The notes below the pieces were generated by a model that was given only the letters and a program-made list of their open reading frames with translations, was not told the DNA's origin and made no database searches. Made by a program: the position numbers and the translations under genes. Positions 6,401-11,555 of a stretch of 11,555 bases of DNA are shown piece after piece; within the stretch, counting starts at the first letter, position 1, and each line of letters starts with the position of its first letter. Origin of the DNA: Leptolyngbya sp. SIO4C5 (GTDB lineage Bacteria > Cyanobacteriota > Cyanobacteriia > Phormidesmidales > Phormidesmidaceae). Location of the stretch: positions 1-11,555 of the forward strand of contig JAAHIC010000072.1 in NCBI GenBank assembly GCA_010671965.1, in the 5' to 3' direction.

Positions 6401-7938
6401 TGGCTGAGCAGCGGTAAATCTGAGAGAGAGAGGTCAGGCTGCTGAACAATGCCGGTCAGCAAAATTTGAAAATGACTAATCAGGCGAGCGATGGTGTCAG
6501 GCTCAAATAAATCGGTGCTGTATTCCACATTGCCTTTGAGTCCGGAGGCTGTCTCAGTGAGGGCCAGCGTCAGATCAAACTTGGTGGTGTGAGTCTGGTA
6601 GGGCAGGGGACTCAGGGTCAGATCTGGCAGCTGCAGCGGCGCGGGCGGCGTTTGCAGCACAAACATTACCTGGAATAGGGGATGGTAGCTGAGGCTGCGT
6701 TCGACCGTTAGCTTTTCTACTAGCTGCTCAAACGGCAGGTCTTGATGAGCGTAAGCCTCCAGCGTCACCTCTCGTACCCGCTGCAGCAGGCCGCGAAAGC
6801 TGGGATTATCAGCCAGATTGGTCCGCAACACCAGCGTGTTGACAAAAAAGCCAATCAAATTTTCCAGCTCCGCCCGGGAACGATTGGCGATTGGCGAACC
6901 CACTAAGACATCATCCTGCCCGGTGTAGCGCCAAAGCAGCGTCTTAAAGGCGGCCAGCAGCAGCATAAACAGGGTGACATTCTCCTGCTGGCTGAGCTGC
7001 TGGAGCGGCTGAGTCAGTTCTGGCGGCAGCGAAAAGCGCTGGGCAGCACCGCGAAAACTCTGCTTAGGCGGGCGGGGGCGATCGCTGGGTAGCTGCAAGA
7101 CCGGCAGCCTGCCACCGAGCTGTTGCTGCCAGTAAGCCGACTGCTGTTCCAACCGCTCTGCCTGATGTTGCTGTCGCTGCCAGACCGCAAAGTCAGCGTA
7201 TTGAATCGGCAATGGCGATAGGGGCGCCGGGCTGCCCGTCAGAAAGGCCGTATAGAGAGCCGCTAGCTCTCGCAACAGGACATCAATAGACCAACCATCC
7301 GCAATGCTGTGATGGAGGGTCAAGGCGACGACATGATCGGTATCACTCAGACGTAGCAGCCCTAGACGCAGCAGCGGCCCGGTTGTGAGGTCAAAAGGCT
7401 GCCGGTGGATGGCTGCCACCAGTCGAGAAACTTCAAAGTCCTGCTGTCGAGAGGATAGGGCTTGTAGGTCTATCAAAGGAATCGGTATCGCCGCCGGTGG
7501 AGCAATGACCTGGACAGGTTCCCCTGCAGCTGTGCTAAAGGTGGTGCGCAGAGTTTCATGCCGCCGCCCAATTTCAGTCAGGGCTTGGGCAAGCGTAGAA
7601 ACCTGCAGCGATCCCGTCAGTCTCACGGCAAAGGCGATGTTGTAAGCCGCACTGTGAGGCTGAAGCTGATCAAAAAACCAGAGCCGCTGCTGCCCGAAAG
7701 AAAGGGGCAGGGGCTGCGATCGCGCTACGGGCTGAATCACATCTTGCACATCTGCTGCCGCTGACTGGTACAGCAGGGACAAAATTTCCGCTTTGTGCTG
7801 CTTTAACCGCGTTTGCAGCATCGGTGTCAGAGTGCCTTTGGGGGCATTGCAGCGCAGGCGATCGCCCTCTGCCCAAAGCTGCACGTTGAGCTGGGCTAAG
7901 TCAGTTAGTAATTGATCTAGAGATGTCGTTGATGTCAT
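3394..7938 (-). CDS. NRPS termination subunit: TubC docking-C-A-PCP-thioester reductase
   Basis: 1514 residues. About 5-58 resemble a TubC-type N-terminal docking domain ('LNVQLWAEGDRLRC', 'HKAEILSLL'). The condensation domain (about 75-510) has 'FGQQRLWFFDQL' and active-site HHSIADG (209-215). The adenylation domain (about 540-1025) has 'YTSGSTGRPKG', 'NAYGPTE', 'YQTGDWVR' and Lys1014. By alignment to GrsA its pocket reads D730 A731 P734 T773 L794 G796 A817 V825 N826 K1014; I know no match, though the pattern leans toward aromatic codes. The carrier domain has 'ELGGHSLL' with phosphopantetheine Ser1071. The C-terminal NAD(P)H-dependent reductase (about 1148-1510) has GATGFVG (1155-1161), 'VSSLS' and the Tyr1317-x3-Lys1321 pair. 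It would release the chain as an aldehyde or alcohol; there is no thioesterase and no epimerase domain. The ATG forms an ATGA overlap with the preceding gene. Confidence 0.95.
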   Translation of the reverse strand: MTSTTSLDQLLTDLAQLNVQLWAEGDRLRCNAPKGTLTPMLQTRLKQHKAEILSLLYQSAAADVQDVIQPVARSQPLPLSFGQQRLWFFDQLQPHSAAYNIAFAVRLTGSLQVSTLAQALTEIGRRHETLRTTFSTAAGEPVQVIAPPAAIPIPLIDLQALSSRQQDFEVSRLVAAIHRQPFDLTTGPLLRLGLLRLSDTDHVVALTLHHSIADGWSIDVLLRELAALYTAFLTGSPAPLSPLPIQYADFAVWQRQQHQAERLEQQSAYWQQQLGGRLPVLQLPSDRPRPPKQSFRGAAQRFSLPPELTQPLQQLSQQENVTLFMLLLAAFKTLLWRYTGQDDVLVGSPIANRSRAELENLIGFFVNTLVLRTNLADNPSFRGLLQRVREVTLEAYAHQDLPFEQLVEKLTVERSLSYHPLFQVMFVLQTPPAPLQLPDLTLSPLPYQTHTTKFDLTLALTETASGLKGNVEYSTDLFEPDTIARLISHFQILLTGIVQQPDLSLSDLPLLSQPEQHQLLVEWNSSAADYPVGRCWHELVEAQVTRSPDAVAIVWQEEQLTYAELNRCSNQLAHHLITLGIRPEVRVGICIGRSPAQIIAMLAVLKAGGAYVPLDPAYPPERLAFMVDDARVSVLLTQAQQLAALPPTQAQVVCLDRDWSVMAQASEQNPRSGVTPENLAYLIYTSGSTGRPKGVLVPHAGLGNLTVDKIRTCGVSASSRVLQFFSFSFDASIPEIVMALGAGATLCLGTAETLQPGPDLVELLQKQAITHMTLTPSALAALPFEILPALQMILVGGEACPPELINQWAEGRLFINAYGPTEVTVNASMEPCGNGHSLLPTVRPSANKQLYVLDRHLQLVPVGVPGQLFIGGIGLARGYLNRPIKTAAAFIPNPFSGVPGSRLYQTGDWVRVRPGGSIEFLGRADHQVKIRGFRIEPGEIEAVLNQDARIVTSVVMVRQDSPGEKRLIAYVVPAANENFAVGELRRVLRKQLPDYMVPAAFIQLAALPLSPNGKVDHQALPGPETARPQLETRWTAPRTPVEAELANLWRSLLKLEQVGIDDNFFELGGHSLLIVQLLSRLRESFQVDLPLQILFAEPTIAGLAEQITLAQQGKALLPGSQSPPVQLDTQLDASIDPAQAVPNPQTKPAHILLTGATGFVGAFLLDELLNQTSATLYCLVRAADAESGRQKLADALGAYGLAGDRDLSRIVPVLGDLTQPLLGLSAAQFKTLAAQIEVIYHNGAAVNHTAPYSVLRAANVLGTQEILRLACQTQLKPVHFVSSLSILTPEPSSSEAPDIQIAYEQDALGDRVPAGGYNQSKWVAEKLIASARDRGLPVSVYRSGRISGHSETGAFNASDFLYKLIRGCIQLGSAPAGDISLDIVPIDYIAQAIVHLAQQPQILGKTFHLSHPQPVSAQLLIDQVRAFGVDIEQLPYDQWRSRLLHTVEDLPEHPLYPLIPLFPARTAESPNPPAKLKFDSRNTQKGLAGTPITCPPLDQALLRTYLTHLLGRDG

Positions 7939-10900
7939 AGTTCAATCTCCTCCCGTTGGCTTAGCCGCTCTGTCGGTGCATCCGCCTCGGCCCCTGGAAC
8001 AGGCGCTTGTAACTGTCGTAGCTGCTGCAGGCGCTCGATTTGAGCAGCGAGTGCGGCCAGGCAGGGATAATCAAAAATCTGACGCAGCGGCATTTCCAGC
8101 TTGAAGCTCTCTCGCAGGTGAGACACCAGGCGCAAAGCCAAGAGTGAATGACCACCTAAATCAAAAAAGTTGTGGTTGACGCTGACGGTTTCCACCCCTA
8201 AAAGCTGTTGCCAAATAGCGGCTAACTTTTCTTCTGTCGCGGTTCGCGGCAACGTGATAGATTCCTCTGTTTCGCTAGGCGACTGTTCTGGTGGTGGCAA
8301 TGCCTTGCGATTCACCTTGCCGTTGGGGGTGAGAGGAAACGCCTGAAGCCAGCAGAAAACTGCCGGAATCATGTAGCCGGGTAGTCGCTGACTGAGGAAT
8401 GTTCGCAGGGTTTGATTGGACGGCTGAGGCTGGCAGTCAGCTTTGAGATAGGCGACTAGGCGATCGCCTTGTGGTGTCGTCTGGAGGGTAACAACCGTTT
8501 GCTGGATACCGGGATGCTGCGCTAAAGCGGCTTCAATTTCCCCCAGCTCAATGCGGAAGCCCCGCAGCTTCACCTGATAGTCAATGCGGCCCAAAAACTC
8601 AATTGCTCCATCCGGGCGATAGCGAGCCAAATCTCCTGTTCTATACAGCCTTGACCCACTCTCAGTCTGAGCAAATGGACTCGGCACAAACTTTTCTGCC
8701 GTCAACGCTGCCCGCTGCCAGTAGCCCCGCGCTAGCCCCGCGCCACCAATGTGCAGCTCGCCTGGCACGCCCACCGGCACTGGCTGCCCCGCTGGGTCCA
8801 GCAGGTAAATCTGCGTGTTGGCAATCGGTTTGCCTATCGGTACGCTCGTCAGTTCTGGCTCTGGCTGACATTGCCAAGCGGTCACGTCAATCGCCGCTTC
8901 AGTCGGCCCATAGAGATTATGTAGCTCTGCTGACAGCCGCTCAAAGAAGCGCTCCTGCAGCGCCACCGGCAGCGCTTCTCCGCTGCAGATGACCCGGCGC
9001 ACACAGACGCAACGCTCTAAATCGGGTGCTTCGAGAAACGCCTGCAGCATGGAGGGGACAAAGTGCAGCGTCGTCACCTGCTGCTGCTCAATTAGTTTTG
9101 CCAGGTAAGCGCTGTCTTTATGGCCCTCTGGCCTAGCGATCGCCAGCCGGGCACCCACCATCAACGGCCAGAGAAACTCCCACACCGAGACATCAAAGCT
9201 GAAAGGAGTCTTCTGCAGTACGCAGTCCGCTGCGGTTAGTCCGTAAGCACTCTGCATCCACTGCAGGCGATTGCTCAGCGCCCCGTGGGTGTTCATCGCC
9301 CCTTTGGGCTGGCCGGTAGAGCCAGAGGTGTAGATGATGTAGGCCAGATGGGCCGGGGTAACGGCGCTAGTGGGATTGGTTGTGGGTAAAGCCGCGATCG
9401 CGGGCCAGCCCTGATCCAGGCAGATAGTGGTGGCTGAATGCTTTGGTAAAGTTGCAACGAGCTGGCTGTGGGTGAGCAACAGCGGCACCTGGCTGTCCTG
9501 GAGCATGAAGGCGAGGCGCTCAGAGGGGTAGCTAGGATCGAGGGGCACGTAGGCTCCGCCAGCTTTGAGGACGGCTAGGATAGCGACGACCAGATCCAAA
9601 GAGCGCTCAAAGCAGAGGCCCACTGGCGTATCGGGCAGGACGCCGTGTGCTTGCAGGTAGTAGGCGAGCTGGTTGGCGCGGCTGTTGAGTTCTTGGTAGG
9701 TGAGATGCTGACTGGCAAAGCTGAGGGCGATCGCGGCGGGCGTTTGCTCGACCTGCCGCTCTATCTGCCGATGCAGGCAGCGTTGAGGGTAATCAACTCG
9801 CGTATTGTTCCAGGTGGATAGTATCGTCTGTCGTTCCGAGAGGGTGAGCAGGGGCAGTGCCGCGATCGGCTGTTGCGGCTGAGCCACCATCCCTGTGAGC
9901 AGAACTTGCAAATGCTCTGCTAGACGCACAATGCTGGCCTGATCAAATTGCTGGGTGCGGTATTCAATTCTGCCAAGCAGTCCTTGGGGGGTATCTGAGA
10001 AAGCTAGGCTTAAATCAAATTTGGCGGAAGCACTTTCATTTTCCTGAACATCCAGCGTCAGCTCTGGCAGCTGGGCAACCGAATTGGGCGTATTTTGCAG
10101 GACAAAGAGCATCTGGAAAAGGGGGTTGTGGCCGAGGTCGCGCGGTAGCTTCAGCTCGTCTACTAGGCGTTCAAACGGCAGATCCTGATGGGCATAGGCT
10201 CCTAGCGCTGTTGCTCGTATCCGGCCCAGCAATTCTGAAACAGTAGGATTGCCCACTAAATCCGTGCGCAGCACTAGCGTGTTGGCAAAGAAACCGATAA
10301 TGCCCTCAAGTTCAGTCCGATTGCGATTGGCGATCGGGGAGCCAATCAGAATATCAGACTGTCCGCTATAGCGGTACAAGAGAATCTTAAAAGCGGCCAG
10401 CAGGGTCATAAATAGCGTGACGTTTTCCCGCTGGCTCAACGTTTTGAGCGCCTGCGTCAGTTCTTGAGAAAGTGAGAACTGATGAATTGCGCTTTGAGAT
10501 CCTGGGTCGGCTAAACGAGGCGAGGCGATTGGTAGTTTTAAGACGGGGAGTGCCCCTTGGAGCTGCGATCGCCAGTAGGCTAGCTGCTGATCTAGCAGTG
10601 CTCCCTGAAGCTGCTGTCGCTGCCAGACGGCAAAGTCCGCATATTGGACAGGCAGAGGAGCTAGGGGAGAAGGCTGGCCCCTAGAGAAAGCACCGTAGAG
10701 AGCGGCAAGTTCCTGAAACAAAACCTGCATCGACCAGCCATCAGAAATAATGTGGTGTATTGTCAGCAGCAGTACATGCTGATCCGCCGCTAGCCGCACT
10801 AAGGTGACGCGCAGAAGAGGAGCGCGAGTGAGGTCAAAAGGGCACCGAGCAGCCGCTGTGGCTAATCGGGTCACTTCTGCCGTTTGTTGAGCCACTGGTA

Positions 10901-11267
10901 ATAACTGCAAATCCACGAGGGGAACAGCTAGCTGCAGGGTCGGCAAAATGAGCTGAACCGATTGGCCATCAACCGTGTTGAAGGCCGTGCGCAGTGCCTC
11001 CTGGCGCTGCACAATCTGGTTGAACGCTTGGGTCAGTGCCGCAATCTGTAAGGTTCCAGTCAGATGCAGCTGAAAGGCGATGTTGTAGGTGGGACTGCCG
11101 GGTTCTAGCTGATCGAGAAACCAGAGCCGCTGCTGGGCAAAGGAGAGCGGCACCGTCATCGGGGGGGGCACCTCAGCGTTTTTCGCCTGCTTTTGCAGCA
11201 GTTCTGCCAGTAGCTGCCGCTTGGCTGCTAGCGAGTGAGAGGGGGCATGAATGGGGCGATCGCTCAT
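7935..11267 (-). CDS. NRPS extension subunit C-A-PCP, predicted to add serine
   Basis: 1110 residues forming one complete extension module. The N-terminus has a short helical linker ('KRQLLAELLQKQAKN', 16-30). The condensation domain (about 38-470) has 'SFAQQRLWFLDQL' and active-site HHIISDG (171-177), resembling LCL-type domains that accept an L-configured upstream residue. The adenylation domain (about 500-990) has 'YTSGSTGQPKG', 'NLYGPTE', 'YRTGDLAR' and Lys984. Aligned to GrsA its pocket reads D692 V693 W696 H735 I760 S762 L785 I793 D794 K984. This DVWHISLIDK differs from the classic serine code DVWHLSLIDK only by Ile for Leu, so serine is predicted with good confidence. The carrier domain has 'DLGGHSLL' with phosphopantetheine Ser1041. 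No epimerase or methyltransferase domain is present, so L-Ser should be incorporated. The tail after the carrier is short and acidic ('SQREEIEL') and may dock with the TubC-type domain of the next subunit. Confidence 0.95.
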   Translation of the reverse strand: MSDRPIHAPSHSLAAKRQLLAELLQKQAKNAEVPPPMTVPLSFAQQRLWFLDQLEPGSPTYNIAFQLHLTGTLQIAALTQAFNQIVQRQEALRTAFNTVDGQSVQLILPTLQLAVPLVDLQLLPVAQQTAEVTRLATAAARCPFDLTRAPLLRVTLVRLAADQHVLLLTIHHIISDGWSMQVLFQELAALYGAFSRGQPSPLAPLPVQYADFAVWQRQQLQGALLDQQLAYWRSQLQGALPVLKLPIASPRLADPGSQSAIHQFSLSQELTQALKTLSQRENVTLFMTLLAAFKILLYRYSGQSDILIGSPIANRNRTELEGIIGFFANTLVLRTDLVGNPTVSELLGRIRATALGAYAHQDLPFERLVDELKLPRDLGHNPLFQMLFVLQNTPNSVAQLPELTLDVQENESASAKFDLSLAFSDTPQGLLGRIEYRTQQFDQASIVRLAEHLQVLLTGMVAQPQQPIAALPLLTLSERQTILSTWNNTRVDYPQRCLHRQIERQVEQTPAAIALSFASQHLTYQELNSRANQLAYYLQAHGVLPDTPVGLCFERSLDLVVAILAVLKAGGAYVPLDPSYPSERLAFMLQDSQVPLLLTHSQLVATLPKHSATTICLDQGWPAIAALPTTNPTSAVTPAHLAYIIYTSGSTGQPKGAMNTHGALSNRLQWMQSAYGLTAADCVLQKTPFSFDVSVWEFLWPLMVGARLAIARPEGHKDSAYLAKLIEQQQVTTLHFVPSMLQAFLEAPDLERCVCVRRVICSGEALPVALQERFFERLSAELHNLYGPTEAAIDVTAWQCQPEPELTSVPIGKPIANTQIYLLDPAGQPVPVGVPGELHIGGAGLARGYWQRAALTAEKFVPSPFAQTESGSRLYRTGDLARYRPDGAIEFLGRIDYQVKLRGFRIELGEIEAALAQHPGIQQTVVTLQTTPQGDRLVAYLKADCQPQPSNQTLRTFLSQRLPGYMIPAVFCWLQAFPLTPNGKVNRKALPPPEQSPSETEESITLPRTATEEKLAAIWQQLLGVETVSVNHNFFDLGGHSLLALRLVSHLRESFKLEMPLRQIFDYPCLAALAAQIERLQQLRQLQAPVPGAEADAPTERLSQREEIEL
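7946..7954 (-). promoter_or_regulatory. Ribosome binding site of the reductase-bearing NRPS gene
   Basis: On the minus strand GGGAGGAGA lies 7 bases before the ATG at 7938. It sits inside the last codons of the preceding gene, whose stop overlaps this start as ATGA. Together they fix the start and indicate coupled translation of two NRPS subunits. Confidence 0.85.
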
Positions 11268-11555
11268 GAGTTCACCTCCTCCGCTAGCATTTGGTTCAGT
11301 AAGGCGTCTACTTCTTGTTCGGAAAGCTGATCGAGATTGGCTGCCGGATCGGCCTGACTGCGATTGATCTTTTGAATCGGCGTTCTATCAGATGCAGGAG
11401 CCTGGATCTGTAACTGCTGAATTTGTTGCGACTGCTGGGCCACAGTGGGTGTTTCAAACAAGCTGTGCAACGGCAAATCCACAGCAAAAGCCTGCCGCAT
11501 GGCCGCAATCACCTGGGTTGCCAGCAGCGAGTCCCCGCCTAGCTCGAAGAAGTGA
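11264..11555 (-). CDS. C-terminal carrier domain and tail of an upstream NRPS or PKS subunit (partial)
   Basis: The frame is open from the right edge and ends in TGA at 11266-11264, giving 96 residues. It begins inside a carrier domain: 'HFFELGGDSLLATQV' contains the phosphopantetheine-accepting Ser, then 'FAVDLPLHSLFETPTVA' completes the four-helix fold. A Gln-rich linker follows, then 'LDQLSEQEVDALLNQML', an acidic amphipathic helix that looks like a C-terminal docking element. The signature is GGDS, where the two downstream carriers have GGHS. GGDS is often seen on carriers that precede epimerase domains or on PKS carriers, but no epimerase follows here. Whether the missing part is NRPS, PKS or hybrid cannot be decided. 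It delivers the chain that the serine module extends, and its stop overlaps that module's start as ATGA. Confidence 0.9.
   Translation of the reverse strand, partial: HFFELGGDSLLATQVIAAMRQAFAVDLPLHSLFETPTVAQQSQQIQQLQIQAPASDRTPIQKINRSQADPAANLDQLSEQEVDALLNQMLAEEVNS
11272..11280 (-). promoter_or_regulatory. Ribosome binding site of the serine-module gene
   Basis: On the minus strand AGGAGGTGA, a full complement to the 16S rRNA 3' end, stands just ahead of the ATG at 11267 with 7 bases between AGGAGG and ATG. It fixes the start. The stop of the upstream gene (TGA, 11266-11264) overlaps this start, so the subunits should be translated in coupled fashion. Confidence 0.9.

Larger units (their letters stand above)
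1251..11263. repeat. Dispersed HIP1 palindromes (GCGATCGC)
   Basis: By eye I find 18 copies, starting at 1251, 1314, 1954, 3615, 4006, 4324, 4785, 6156, 6297, 7078, 7716, 7858, 8460, 9136, 9394, 9727, 10565 and 11256. HIP1 is highly over-represented in many cyanobacterial genomes and rare elsewhere. The copies lie within coding sequence. None occurs in the first 1250 bases. This is the strongest sign in the window that the NRPS operon is cyanobacterial. Confidence 0.9.

Noticed and set aside
6420..7930. Close similarity between the C-A-PCP parts of the two NRPS genes, considered as a recent duplication
   Set aside because: The shared motifs are the usual family cores. The substrate pockets, linkers and N-termini differ clearly, so ordinary module paralogy explains it.
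8603..8992. Plus-strand open frame of 129 codons inside the serine module
   Set aside because: It is antisense to the well-conserved adenylation domain and its Ala/Pro/Ser-rich product has no recognisable motif.

Overview
The window looks like two unrelated pieces of DNA joined near position 1205. From about 1206 to the right end the sequence is cyanobacterial in character. The HIP1 palindrome GCGATCGC, a cyanobacterial hallmark, occurs 18 times by my hand count, and the genes are a typical cyanobacterial non-ribosomal peptide synthetase (NRPS) operon. From 1 to about 1205 the sequence is visibly richer in GC, has no HIP1 site, and carries fragments of unrelated genes. These include a sulfatase C-terminus of the kind common in Planctomycetota and similar high-GC bacteria. 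The most economical reading is a chimeric metagenome contig. A real recombination junction cannot be excluded from sequence alone.

Left piece (1 to ~1205): the end of a sulfatase gene (+), a long perfect hairpin that probably serves as a shared terminator, a convergent gene for a small hypothetical protein (-), a gap of about 200 bases, and the start of an unidentified membrane protein gene (+) that is cut off at the junction.

Right piece (~1206 to 11555): one operon read on the minus strand, so transcription enters from the right edge. In order it holds: the last carrier domain and C-terminal tail of an upstream megasynthase subunit (11264-11555, partial); a C-A-PCP subunit whose adenylation pocket reads DVWHISLIDK, a serine code (7935-11267); a subunit with TubC-type docking domain, C, A, PCP and a terminal thioester reductase (3394-7938), whose pocket reads DAPTLGAVNK and matches no code I know; a class I SAM-dependent methyltransferase (2568-3401); and a PLP aminotransferase of the glutamate-1-semialdehyde aminomutase/AMT type (start 2516) that loses its C-terminus at the junction. 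The first three genes are joined by ATGA overlaps with strong Shine-Dalgarno sequences, and the methyltransferase start overlaps the reductase gene's stop.

Proposed logic (inference): an upstream acyl or peptidyl chain receives Ser and then a second residue X. The reductase domain releases the chain as an aldehyde (or alcohol) in place of hydrolysis by a thioesterase. The aminotransferase could then turn the aldehyde into a primary amine, as MxcL does in myxochelin B biosynthesis, and the methyltransferase could cap the product. I do not recognise this arrangement as a named cyanobacterial pathway.
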